Below are positions 27,201-41,600 of a stretch of 64,000 nucleotides of DNA, piece by piece; positions within the stretch are counted from its first letter, which is position 1; the number at the start of each line of letters is the position of its first letter. The notes under the pieces are model-generated. The model worked only from the letters and a program-made list of their open reading frames with translations, was not told where the DNA came from and made no database searches. Origin of the DNA: Lophius americanus (taxonomy: Eukaryota; Chordata; Actinopteri; Lophiiformes; Lophiidae); NCBI GenBank assembly GCA_037951165.1, contig JBBDHG010000061.1, positions 791,501-855,500 on the forward strand. Direction: 5' to 3'. A program made the position numbers and the translations under genes.

Positions 27201-30200
27201 ACCGTCCTACAGCTCATGCACACCCTTAAGTACTACTACTGGGCAATCAACCCACTGGAGTGCAGTGGAATCAACCCCAAAGGTCTTGGTACGTTCATGC
27301 GTGAGAATAGTTTTCACACAAAGGCATTCTCATTGTAAGAAATACACCACTACAGATTTAAAGATGCTACTTCTGGCTTTGTATTACAGATTTTGCCATA
27401 AAGTGTATCTAGTGACACATATCAGGATCTCCAACCTGATATTTTAACATCTTCTCATTCATTATCAAAAAGTTACTATTTAACAAACTCATTTTAATAA
27501 GACATTTGTGTATTTAAATGCAAATTAATATGTATTTATATTATCAATTACTCCGTCTATTTTTCCATGAATCCATTCGCAGCTCAATTCATCCTTCCTT
27601 CCTTCCTTTATGATTGCATAAGTTTACGGTTGGCTGGAAACTCAAAAGAGTTTATTCACTACTTTGATTTAAAAAAAAAAAATAATAATCCCTAAAAAAG
27701 AACAAAAGTTCCTTTAACATCAAAAAATGCATAAATTGGTCATTTGCTTTTTGTACAAAAAAAAGAAAAATCTAACTATTGATGAGAGAATGCAATGAAG
27801 GTCAGCTTAGATTTTGACATAGAAATATGTTGGCGGAGGTAAACTGTGTCATGTCGTGTCATTCTCATTCGTCCACCGGCAGATATTCACAGATTTTATC
27901 CATGATAATGCTGTTTGATGGCCAAACAAAGGTCAATTGTGCAGATGAATTCATTGCCTGGGGCTGCAATCACAGCTATCAGCATTAAATGGATGGGGCT
28001 GATCACATGGCATAAATTACAGTGCGATGCATTGGTCAAATAAAAATGATAATGTTTATTTTATTGCCCAACAGTGTTTGCAGTTTCAAAAATAAATGAA
28101 GCACAAACGGCTGAACATAATTAAATTACTTGAATCAAGATGGAGTTATTAATATAGATGGACTATTACCAACATTTATTTAAGCTTCTACTTTGATATG
28201 TAATTTTAACTCCCATAAGTCATGGGGAATGTCCTCCGGAAGACTTAATCCACGGTACATACCACAGAAAGAACTGAAAAAAACCCTCGCAATTAGTAGA
28301 TATTCTGGAGAATAACCACTGTTTCTGTTAAACATACAAACAGAATATACCCAAAAGACAAACTATATTTAGACTACTATCAATCATGAGGTGAGCATAA
28401 CTATCCTATTTAAAATGCATTTACAGTTAGTGTTTATTGTTGTGTTGTTTAAAATATTAATTTGAATCTTCCTTGTCTCGATGTCTGGAAATAGTCGATA
28501 CAAATCTCCTCAAAAACAGAATTCGGAAATAAATGAAATGTCGGAAGTGCTTTCTTGGGACTAATAAAGTTTGCATCACATAACAGGTTAATTGGTTCAG
28601 TCTGCTTGTGTTTACATTTTAAGCTTCATGGAGTGTTTTGTCATGTCAGTTTGCTCAAACTTTCTCTTAGCAACAGAATTTAGCTAAATGGAGTCTCTAT
28701 TCCAGTAATTTACAGATAACTATCATCTTGACCATGAATTGTGGCTCATATTGTGCCACTATATGAGCCGGTATCTTTGCACCAAATCTGGTTTATCTTT
28801 TTAAGTGCAGATTAATCCTCAGTTTTAAAAAAAGAGTCCATTTCATGTTTTTCATGAAAAAGAGGAAGAAGCGGTTTGTATCTACGTGAGAAATATGTGA
28901 AGTTTTAATACTGTTCCCGCACAGTGGCTGGAAATTAGTCGTGGCAGAGTAGATAACTTGTAGATAAATAGATGGGGTGTTTTTTCTCGCTTGGCCCTAA
29001 CACTTTTATCACTGTTGAACTGTGACACTTCCTAGAACTTATTTTGACTTGGTATTTATTCTACATAGTCATCTTTTAGATGCAGCAAATATTAACTGCT
29101 GTTTATTGTAGACAGATAAGCAGTTATCATGGAATGAGAGATTTGTGAGATTAGCATAGTATTTCCAAAACAGTCTTATCAGAAAAAGCTGAAAAAAGCC
29201 TCCTGAAGACATAAATTCAATAATCACAGAGATTTGAATAAGTAAACTAATGTTTGATGGATTTGAAGGGTTGTCTAGATTGGCAGGATAAGATACATAC
29301 ATGTATTTACCGAGTGTCCACTGTTGAAGGGGAAGACTGAGCAGCTGTATAACATAATTGTTTTTCTGTGTATTTGAATGTGATTAAGACCATTGCACAA
29401 AAGGGGCGTAAATGTTTTTTTTTTCCTGTAACATAATTGTTTCTTCAGAGGAATAAGAGTGCTGTGACAGAAATCAAATTTGCTTACATTTTAATCTGAA
29501 GAGTGCACATCCCTTTTTGCTTCCTATTAAAAGCAACATATTTGGAAAGATTTAGCCATATTTGAAAAAGAATTTCAGTTAAGGAGCACTTGATATTCCA
29601 AACACTGCGCAGCATCAAATCAGATTTGGTGCATTCGCTGCCTCCGTAATTCAATAGAGAGGAGTGTTAACAAAGCGACTGTTTCCAGAGCCTCCGAGAA
29701 GTCAGAGCGGGCATTTCACTTTAATCAACCACTTCTTTTACCAGAGACCCTCCACTGAATATGAGAATGCATCCTGGGTCGCCATGGCAACAGACTGGTT
29801 TGATTGGCAGATCTAAGGGGGGCATTTGGAATTTGTAATCAGTGACTGTCTGGCTTCATTTCGGTTTGGCAATATTGCTGAAGACAATAAAAGAAGCGCT
29901 GAAAACATTTGCGATTAGCCTCAAGTACTGCCTGCTGTTGAAAGTTAACAGAAGTACTATTTGTGGTCTAGAAATCTGCGTTTGTGAACAGTATGCTTGA
30001 CTATACAGAAAGAATGTGATATCCAGTGATGGAATCAATTTGCATAGTAATCAGCAGATATTTGGACCATAACAATAGGCTTTGTGGTCAGAAATGAATT
30101 AAACCATATTTAATCTTTTGATCTCTGTTTGAAGTAATGAATGAACAAATGAAGAGGACTTTCGCATTCATATATTTTTACCCTGCAGGGACTTAAAATT

Positions 30201-32577
30201 CCCTCCAAGTTTTCCTTGTATTTCACAAATAACTCTCTTTGATGTAGATTAAATTAGCAATAAAAAGGGACACTTTGCATTGTTTCACAAAAATCCCTCA
30301 AGCCTTTTGAAATAGTCGGACACACTGCCATTGAACCCAGCATCCTTATTATGAAAAAATGCAGACAGAGCTTTTGTTTTTCTTTACTTTTTTGCAGTTT
30401 CTAAAAGACATATTCTGCAAACATTGCTCATATTACTTTTTGTGTTATTTATTTAAAAAGAAAATTTATTTCATACCCTGTTATTTATTAACGTGACATA
30501 ACATTAACGTCAAAAATAAACAAGTAAAACAGAAATCCACTACATATTTAGATTAAATCAGTTATCTAGTGGTTTAAAGCCTCTCAAACTGAGGACAGAC
30601 ATAAACACACACAAATAATGTGCACACACGCTCACAAAAGTGACTTTGTGATTTTCACAAATAGCTGGATACAACGGTTGAATCCGCATAGAAGGAGTAT
30701 ACGAGCAAGTAAATTAATTTGATTACAGAGAAGCAGCAGTTTCAGTTGGAAATATAATCTTTATTCAAATGCCCTAAAGCCCATCAAAGGGGATTTGCAC
30801 CTGATGCCTCTGCGCTTTTACTCGACACAGAGCTGCTGGGTAACCTTGATGGATGGTGATTGTCACCACTCCACCAACATGCAGCAGCTTGTCGCGCGCT
30901 GATGATGGATCACAAGGGATCGCTTCGGTGTCATGTTTGGGCTTTGAGAAGAACAGGCAAACCGACTGACACTTACACGCTAAAATAATCCGAGGTCAGC
31001 AGAGCAAGCCAGAGATACATCAAGGGAAGTGTTGCATCTTCTTCCGCTCACGGTTTTAAGGAAGCTTATTTCCACTGGTTTGCTAGTCAGATGTCCGATT
31101 AAATGTTCTGAATGATGAATTTGAGTGAGAACTAATTAAAACTGTTTCCTGGTGTAGTACTCTCACTTTCTTTGTAAGCTTAAAATAAGGCCATTTCATA
31201 CAACCGACGCAGCAAAGTTTAGAGTGGAAAATGCACACCAGCCAAACATCCTAAATTTTGACTGTTGTCGAATTAAATTAGAAGATAAGAAGGTAAGAAG
31301 AAACAGATTTCTCTTGAGAAAGCAGAGTGCTGATGAAAACAGGTTTATGTACCGGTTATTTACTGACTGCTTGTTTTCTAAGGACAAGATACCGGGTGAT
31401 TCACAAAGTAGTGGGAGGAAAAGCTAATTTTACTGACTGCAGTGGCCACAGGAAGCATTAAAGAAAATTCTATTCATCATTTACACCATTATGCTACGTA
31501 TTTTATCAGTCCATTATTTGGCGGCCATTATGTGCTGATTCATCACAGCACTAAGCTTCAAGAGGATCTTGAGTACCAATTACTCTTCAAAAATAAATAA
31601 ATCACGATTGTAAAATTGAACTCCTGCATCCTAGAAGTCCGCTTTCTCTTCACCATGTGCCGTTATGCCATCTTTCAGATCGAAAAGACAGTTTTCTGCT
31701 CAAGCTATATGCCGCCATATTTCTTAATGTAAACAAACAAACTAAACTAAATCTGTAAGATCTCTTTTCATCTCCTACCGCACACTTTTAAGGATTTAGA
31801 GGTTTGTGGGAGATATGAATAAGGGCGAAGGGATGTAAATAGAGGCCATGACATCATAACCCACAGGAGAAACGGACTGACGTCGGAAGTATCTGTGTTT
31901 TTACTTTGATAATTCTTTGTCGCATAGCAAACAAACAAACAAACCAGATCCAGAGTTTTAGAACAAACATTGTTTGATTGGATCATTCAAGCTATCAATC
32001 ACGTTTTTATAAATTGGTATGTTGTTGCTTTAATCAGTTAGATTACCACTACTATAAAATGTGCAGATGCCAAATGCATCTGGAGCTGATGACAGCGATT
32101 CAAAGCTCAATCACAGAGACTGTGTGTTTGTGTTTTCTTCGTTTCCTCTCCAAAGTCAATAAAACCCTGTATCAGTAAACAGTCTTACTCCGACTGTGGT
32201 TAAGACTCTTTTTAGCGGATTATTATCATGCATTAAATAGATTTTTAACATAAGATGATTATTTTGTTTGTTCATCTTTGTGTAGAGGGACCACGACCAT
32301 CCCAAAAGGAGATAATATCCCTCAGAGCCTTCATGCTTCTCTTCCTCAAACAACTCATACTCAAGGTACAGTGAGAGAAATGGATCGCTGTTATCTTTAT
32401 CATTATCTTCAAGTTGCAAAAAATCCCTTCAGTTCTTTGTTCCCGCTGTTATTCTTTTGAGTTCATGGAAAGGCTGGATGTGTCTGTGTGGAGAATTGTA
32501 TTATAGATCAGCAGCTTTAATGAAGTGCTGTAGTTGTTTTTTTTGTTTGTGTGCGCTTTTATTGATTTCCTGCATTT

Positions 32578-32613
<36 letters not shown>

Positions 32614-35600
32614 GTTTGTTGTGGATTCACAGTTAAGATTCATGAACCTAAAACAGGATTAATGAAGCCATCTGAGGTTGAAGCGACGTAAAAACAACTG
32701 AATATGTCTGCTTCTTTTTTTTGTACAGGACCGGGGTGTGAAGGAAGATGAGCTACAGAGTATTCTCAATTACTTATTGACCATGCATGAGGTAAGTGTC
32801 AGACTTCAGCATCTTTGTCTCAATAGACAGAGACAGGAAGGGCAGAACAAAAAACCGAGGATGAAAGGAGTCAAGAGGAGTTGACAGATAAATGTGTGGG
32901 CTGGAATTATTTAAATGACTGCGTTAGCTTTACTTCTGTGACAGCATGAAAAATGGAACAACAATGAACAATTATATCAATTGTATATTCTTTCTGTAAC
33001 AATTCTATATATCCTTGCCTTAAAATAGCACCTGCTCCTCCGCATTACACCTCCCCCTCTCCCTCCGCCTCCCCCATCCCCGCCCCTAATCCACCTCCTC
33101 AACTCTCTTTGTCTCCCTAACCTTTGATTCCTGCGTCTCTTTCGGCCTCCTTTTCCTGCTTTGTTCACTTGTCCAACTTTCCTCCTGTTTCTCTGTAGGA
33201 TGAGAACATCCACGATGTTCTCCAGCTGTTGGTGGCTCTTATGTCTGAACACCCAGCGTCTATGATCCCAGCATTTGACCAGAGAAATGGAATAAGGTGA
33301 ATGCTGTCCACAAATACAAAGATTGTATTCACTACTGAAATGAAAAACATTATGTTGTCAATTCTGATTCTGTTCCTTGTCCAGCTGATATGGCTGAAAA
33401 AAAACATGTGTTATTTAATACTAATGAAAATATCTATTTAAAAACAAATTAAGATTTAGAGTTTAACTTTTATTTCACACATGTTTCTACATTGAACAAC
33501 CAAAGACTAAAGTGGAGCTTTACATAACTATTGCTGCTCATTTAAATATGACAGTTAGGCTTTAAAATGAGTTTGAATAACTGCTTTAATATTTTTCTGT
33601 TCTGTCTGACACTCTCATGATTATGTACACATAATCCTGTGAATGAATGAATCAATTTTACAAACAAGTATGACTTTGATTTTCCTTCACATTTGACAAC
33701 TCTTCAATCATTATAGACGTATTATTGATCCCAAATTCCGTTCATATTGTTCTTAAAAAGATCTTTGAAAAAGTCTGAAGGTTTTTATTCCAAACATTTC
33801 AATTACTATCCAGTATATGTTTACACTTTTTCTGAAAGAACTTTTATGGTTGGTATTTTTCTATTTCCATGGTAACAAGTGGAATTTTGCCTTATTGTGG
33901 GCGTGGGATTTGTCCCGGACGAGGGTTTCCAGGTTTCCGTAAATAACTTATTTCTGTCCTTCTACAGTTAATAAAAAAATAAAAATGAATACTTTTGTCT
34001 AGCAGACATAACAAGCATATTTTACAGTATGGTTCATATTGTGCATATATGTTCAGCCAAAAAACTGATATGGCAAATACTGTGTAAGGGTAGGGTCAAA
34101 CAGTAAACTGTTTTCTTCAATAAGCTCACTCCTTTGCAGGAAGTGCTACAGTTTAGGGATTTTTTCTTACTTTGAGGTTTACTGAGTAACAGATAGCAGG
34201 TGTTTCCTGCTCACAGAAGAACCTCTCAGCCTTCATGAAAAGTTATAGAATCCCTCCAATGAAATGTAATAAATAGGCTGTGTGTTTGACTGTTACAGGG
34301 TAATCTGTAAGCTTCTTGCCTCAAAGAGCGAGAGTATCCGGGTCCAAGCCCTCAAGGTCCTGGGCTACTTCCTCAAGCACCTGGGTCACAAGTCAGTTCC
34401 TATTCTCCAGTCTTCGTAGCTCTTCTACATTTCCTTTTTGTGTTGTAATGTGCGCAATTTATTCATGAATCATTGAGAAAAAGAAACACTTAAAACTCTT
34501 CTCATCTGTTTGGTGAGACTAAGATGCCTCATAAGCAGGTCTGAGTGTGAGAAAAAGCTGCAGTAGAAAAAGAAAAACTACAGCAGTGTGGCTTCCAGTG
34601 AGCCTTCAGAATGTTTGTTTGTGTGTTGGCGAAGATAATGTCCTCATCATGGAGTCCAGACGGAATAATCATTCTGACAGTGTGCACTGACAGGGAGGTG
34701 GAACCTTGATGAGCAGCAATGAATGCGGGGGGATTTATTCATCCCATGTGGCACACTTACCTCTTGCTGAATGACATGGGAGCAGGCTGCAAAACTGCAC
34801 CTGAGCCCCGTACCTTCATTGCCCCCCCCCTCCTACTTAACATCTGCTTGCACCAAATTTCCGGTGGAGCTGTCTCTTTAAATCTATGCGCCATTTTACT
34901 TCTGGATATGTGAGATTGATCTGGATAATAATTTCCACAATATAGACAAACACTTTTAAGTCTTAAAGATACATTTCAACATATTTTTTTGAATAGTTCC
35001 AAAGTCAGTTCAATGTAATCTCAGTCATAACCTCCATTTTATATTTTCTCTTTGAGTTTTTCAATTAATGATTTAAATATATAATGAATAATAATATTAC
35101 TATTTCCATATAAAAGAATGGGTTTGGCTCCTACATGAATAATCCATGTCAATGGTCACTCATGACCCACTTGAGGTGTGCTGCGTGTGATGCAGCTGAC
35201 AGCCATCCAGAGATAAATGATCCCCCTTGTTAATTTAACTTTCTGCAAAATGTCATCAAATTTGTCAAAGGATTTTCATAAAACGTTCCGTAGGCGTGGA
35301 TCTCGGACAACGGAATACTAGTTTTGTCAGGAATAACTTAGTTTTGATCTGGATCTGGGCCGCATGCAAACTCATCTTACTTTCCTCAGCATTAAAATCC
35401 AAGTGAAAGACAAAGGAGTGACCGGTTCTTGATGTTCCAACCATCTGCATAATTGGGTTAAGATGGTATTCTGGATCTAGGAGCTAAAATTCATATTTGA
35501 GGGGGGAAGTGCACTGTATAGTGGGTCATAATGTGGTAACATAGAGGAGTAGAGACATGGCACTTATTCTAACAATATGTGACTGAGATAATAGAGATTC

Positions 35601-38600
35601 ATTAATTCATAAGCTAAACTTGAGATAATAAACACCTGACTCCAATAAATCTCAGTAAAGCAGTGATACATTTTGTTTTGGCAGCCTTGAAACTATTATC
35701 TATTAGCTCAGTTTTAAGTGGCATTGGCATTGCCCAGGTACTCTCTACTTTTATAATTGTTTTGATTTATTTGCGACATTGCTGGACTTCAAACTTTGAC
35801 AAGTAGATTGCAGCCTCCCTGTAATGACAGCAAAAGGTCAGGACTGTAGAAAAACACATATAATATACACCGCTGTCTCTTCCATCTCTCTCTTCTGTTC
35901 TTGGTCTGTCATGGATGTAAAAAGAGCTGCAGGTCTGTGTGTTTCTCTGATGAAGAGGGTTTCTTTGTGCACAAACAGAGCAAAGAGCCCAAGCTTGACT
36001 TTAGCTGCATTCACACAAAATCTGGCTTTCCACCAGGGTTTCATAGAGCTTTATTATTTTCGATTAATTCATTCTGAAATACACATCTCTTACTCAAGCA
36101 ACCCCGATTTCTGAGCCTCTAAGGTAAAAAAGGATTTTAAAAACACACAGTTTTTTTTGCCCACTGGCAAGGTTAATAGCCCAGCTTACTCATCTGCAGA
36201 CGTATGAGCGTTGCTCCAGTAACTCAGACAGTGTTATATGATAATAGCTTTTGTTCATTCCATTTGTTGGTATTCAATTTTCATCCTCTCCGCGCCTATC
36301 ATGTCTGACAAGGCCTTACTGTGCTGCCTGCCCATATTAAACCATCATGAGATCATTGAAAACAACGTCAATATCATCTGTCTTAAACTGGGCCTATGGG
36401 TGTGTTTTCCTCCAGGAGGAAGGTGGAGATCATGCACACACACAGTCTGTTCACACTGCTGGGAGAGAGGCTGATGATGCATACCAACACTGTCTCTATC
36501 ACCACCTACAACACTCTGTATGAGGTAAGTGATTATTTTGCAGTGGCTCATTTAAAGGTTTCTTATTTAAAGCAACAAGAACACCCCTGTAGTCATTTAG
36601 ACATTTAATTGTAAATGTTCTTTCAATGCAGATTCTGACAGAGCAGGTTTGTACTCAGGTGGTTCACAAGCCCCATCCTGAACCAGACTCCACTGTCAAG
36701 ATCCAGAATCCCAGTAAGCACTTGAATCCTTCTGCTTCCATTCATCTGGCTCTGTGTTCTGTTCTGTCTACCAATAATGCATTGTTGCTTTAAAGGAAGT
36801 AAATAAGGAATTAGAAGTCCCCTCTCTTCTTCATGTGTCTTGCTCTTTGCTATATAGTTGCTTCCTCATTTCCTGATTTTTGCCACCCATACAGTGATTC
36901 TAAAGGTAGTCGCCACCCTGCTGAAGAACTCTTCTCCCAGCACTGAGCTGATGGAAGTCAGGAGACTATTCCTTTCCGATATGATAAAGCTATTCAGTAA
37001 CAGTCGCGAGAACCGACGGTAAGAGCGCGCCCTACAAAGTCATCTTCTTCTTATAACCATTGGTATATTTTGATATGAAGCTAGTGAAGCAGCTCCACTC
37101 ACATACATTGCCTGTGTTGTGTATCAGCTGCCTCCTGCAGTGCTCCGTCTGGCAGGACTGGATGTTCTCCCTCGGATACATCAACCCCAAGAACCCAGAG
37201 GAGCAGAAAATAACCGAGATGGTTTATAACATTTTTAGGATACTTCTCTACCATGCCATCAAATATGAATGGGGAGGTTGGAGGGTCTGGGTTGATACCC
37301 TGTCCATCGCGCACTCCAAGGTGAGAGTGGGATATGTGGAATACGATCTTAATCACACCAAATGTTCATAAGTATGGTTTAGTAGGTAGTTTGTGACATT
37401 TTTGGATTCAACACTTTTTTTTTTGTATAATATTTCTCTTTAACTTTTAAGACTCAAAGAAGGTTTCTGTCTATACTCACCATTTTGCATTTAAAGTCAA
37501 TAATCATACAGGAGAAATCCATCTAATCAAGAGACACATACCATCTTTCTTATTAAAACCATGGAAAATAGATAAGAATGCCGTGCAACCACATTTTATT
37601 ATACATTTTCAGGCCAGATTCTCCCACTGTGACAATCATTATCACTGATCACTGTGGAGTCGTGTACAGCTTAAAGCTGAATGTGCAAAACAGCCTTTTC
37701 GTGAAGGTTGTTGAAGGGAAAAATTGGATACTGGTAAACACAGAGCCGAAGTAGACAGGAAAGGTTGGCGTAATAACAAGGTCAATCACTACTCAGCTCA
37801 ACTGATGAGCTGAGATTAATTAATCAATACAGTGTAGAACAAACTGGTAAACTGTGTGTGTGGGTGGACTTTTCCTCCCTTATTTATTTCATGACCATAT
37901 AATTGCATTTATTTATGCTCGAGGGTCTGATGAGATTTAAGTTGAAAAAATATCGACCCAAGTAAATGTTGATTCATCTAATGTGGCTAAAGACGGGAAA
38001 AATAAATTAATTCAAAATGTATTGCAGCAAACATAAACACACAGACTTAAAGTGAAGCTTTCTTAGAGACTGAAAAAACTGTTGTGAACGGTGACTCATC
38101 TATTTTCTCACAGCACACTGGGAGGAGGAGACTTTAGTCCTCTTAGCTCCTGTTCCAGTTTTATACACCTGGGTTTAGGTCCATGTGATCTAGCCCCTTA
38201 AGGACTTAATGTAGGTCTTCCTGTTCGTATCAACAGCCTCGTAGCTGTGAGGTTAACTATCAGAGCTCGTGTTCTGATCACACGACCTTTTATATCCCAA
38301 CTCTCTCTCCTAGGTGACCTATGAAGCCCACAAAGAGTATTTGGCTAAGATGTATGAAGAGTACCAAAGGCAAGAGGAGGAAAACATGAAGAAGGGCAAG
38401 AAAGGCTGTGTGTCCACCATCTCGGGTCTTTCTGCCACCCCGGCCCCTGTCGTCAATGGCAATCTGGAGATTGATGACAATTCCCAGACACAGACTCCTG
38501 AGAGCGAGGCTGAGTATAGCGAGGGGGCTGGGGGAGACTCACGCAACCTAATTGCTGAAGGCACCGTGAAACGACCCAACGGAGATGCTCTGACACCTAC

Positions 38601-41600
38601 GGAGCAGAGCACTGGTCCAGGGGTGAGAGTGGAGGTCCATGACCTGTTGGTAGACATTAAAGCCGAGAAGGTGGAGGCCACAGAAGTGAAGTTGGATGAC
38701 TTGGACTTGTCCCCTGAATGTCTTAGTGGAGGTGTGGGTGGAGGAGGTGGGACAAGTATAGAAAATGGACCTCTGGTTGAGGTGGATTCTCTCCTGGATA
38801 GTGCTTACTGTGCTGTAGTTCAAAACCTAAATGGGAGTCTTGCGACGAAAGACGATGCGCCAGGCTCAGGGGTGGGGATGGTGTCAAGCCTGGGGCTCTC
38901 AGGAGTCACCCTTGAAGATGATGGGAACATGGGTCCACTCATCACACTGGCTGATGAGAAGGACAGTGTCCCAAGCAACAATGGGTTTCTCTTTAGCAAG
39001 GTAAGATATTAAATAAAGATATTGTCAAAGATTCCTGAAGAAATGTCCCCATGTGGACCCAGAATTTAAGACCACAGATGAAGCATTGTTCTTCTTTCTA
39101 CTTCCCCTGGAAATGTTTTTTCTAATTTTATTTGCTTTTTCGCTTACTCATTTTAACTCTCCAAGGTTGATGAGAAACTGCTTCCAGCTTTGGCATCCAC
39201 TGACCCCCTTGTACTGCCGAGTCCAGACCAGCCAACGCCGTCCGGCCCAGTCCCAGTTCACTCAACCTCCAGTGCCAGTGATGACCTCAGCCTGCTTGCC
39301 CACATGACGAGCTGCAGCTCTGATCTAACGCAGGCCCAGAGCCACAATTCTGGCGAACTCCGAGAAGAGGGGCCCTTCAAGATCCAGAGCCCACTTGCTG
39401 AAATCAGCTCCATTGCGGGGGCTGAGAGTCAAACCCAAATTCAGGGTGCCACAAAACCACATTTCTCAGAGGGAGAGGCTACATCCGGGGCAGAGGGAGA
39501 GACTGCGGGGCTTAAGACTGGAGGAGATACGGCGAGCACCACCTCCGACACAGAGAGGTCAGATGACGGGAAGGACAAAGACATAAAGAAGATCCAGACT
39601 ACCACGACCACTCAGGTGTGTTAATTACTGGCTCACCCTTATTGGATTTCATAATTGCTATAGTCCTTTGTGGTATGTACTGTAATTTACTTACCGTGTA
39701 TTTATTTCAAAAGGTAAAATAATATTTGTTTTAGATACAAGTTGTTGTTTTTTTTTATAGCTAGCCACTGATAATTAAAATACATTAAATATGGAGGAGA
39801 ACAAATGTCTATACTGTGTTATCTTTCCGATATAATATTTTTAGATCATAATTTTAGGTATTTTTCCGTATTGACTTGTGGCAAGCTACATGGGAAGTTG
39901 CACGGTTTTCATTCGCCATTGTTTGTTACTTGCAAGCTTGAACTTCCTGAAACAAAATAGCGTCAGTGAGTGAACTTCCTATCCCCACCGCTGACCTGAT
40001 GCACGCGAGTAAGGAGGTTATAACAGCCTGGGGAAGGATGCCTCAGTGGCCATAATGAGAAACTCAGTTTCACTTTCCACACCTAGTTTAATCTTACTTG
40101 AAGAATGAGGCCACCGTCGCCTCGGCATGATTAGCATGGGTAATTTGTCTGCTCAGAGCATTCGAGTGGCTGCCCAAACAATTCCCCAATTCCCTTGTAG
40201 CTCAGTGATGATCTTTGATGTGAAATTGAATTTTATAGTATGTGGGTATGTGTTTGCCAAGTTTTATGAGACTGCTAATAGACGTATTGAAGGGCTTCTG
40301 CTGAGTCTTCCAATCTTTGCCACCACCATGCTGCAGGCCCTTCATGGTCGTACTGCTGCCCAGCTGGAGCGGGACCTTCGTGTTGATCTGGGTTTCAGGG
40401 GTATGCCAATGACGGAGGAGCAGCGCCGACAGTTCAGCCCAGGTCCACGCACGACCATGTTCCGCATTCCAGAATTCAAGTGGTCTCCGATGCACCAGCG
40501 GCTGCTCACTGACCTGCTGTTCGCCCTGGAGACTGACGTGCATGTGTGGAGGAGGTGAGTTAGGGTGCTTTATGCGGGAGTCCTTTGCAAACGAGATCCA
40601 AAATGATATCAGCTCACAATGATTGTATACTACTTCTTATAAGGGTGCTCACATTGGACCTGTTGATATGTGCCTGTGATAGAAAGACATTATAAGCCAT
40701 GAATTAATAATAAAAGCTGTTGTTTTAAATACAAGGATAAGCTGAAGATGCTCAAATTGACCTTCCAAACACTAATCTTTCTATCGTTTAACCAACTCTT
40801 ATTGTCTGTTGCAGCCACTCCACCAAGTCAGTGATGGATTTTGTGAACAGCAACGAGAACATCATCTTTGTCCACAACACAATCCACCTCATTTCTCAGA
40901 TGGTGGACAACATCATCATTGCCTGTGGAGGCATCCTGCCTCTCCTGTCTGCTGCCACCTCCCCTTCTGTAAGTGGTTCATCTTTGCCCCTCTGTGGTAA
41001 GAGGAAAAGCTGCAGATCAACCTCTGCTTTACTGGTTTTGCAATGCAGGTGTTGACGTCAAAAGACAGAATGAGAAGAATCTCCTAAGGCTTATTCCTCC
41101 TCATGCTCATCGAAGCATTGATTATTCATGATTTAATAGAGTAGAGAATTCATTGTTTCTATAACATTTTGTGCCTTTTTAACATATAAAATAAAAAATA
41201 ATATGAATTAAAAAAACATTTTCTGGATTCCTCTCATCAGTAGCTGTCAATTTAATGCCTCTTGCATCAATTTCCAAACCTTCATTTAAACTGTATTTGG
41301 ATCTTTTCAATTAACAATCTATTTGATTTGGTAGTTTGGTGGTCTATTTACTTTTTAATTATCTTTCTTTTTTCTTTTTTTCCTCTCTGTGTTGCTTGTA
41401 TTTTGTGTATTTCCTTGTCTTTCTGTCTCTGTTTTTGTCTGTTTTTGAATGTGCAGAGTTCTAAAAGTAGTGCCAACACTGTAAGTTGCAGTTTCTTCCT
41501 CTCTTCCTTTTCCACTAATACTGCTTTCTGAATTATTTACTTTTGTGAGTGACCTTGTTAGTCAGACATCCATTTTGCTCCTACTTTTTTGCTCTTTTGT

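Noticed and set aside
38319..38681. 120-codon ORF on the - strand
   Set aside because: Shadow of exon w21 in an antisense frame, without family resemblance or its own splice or promoter context.
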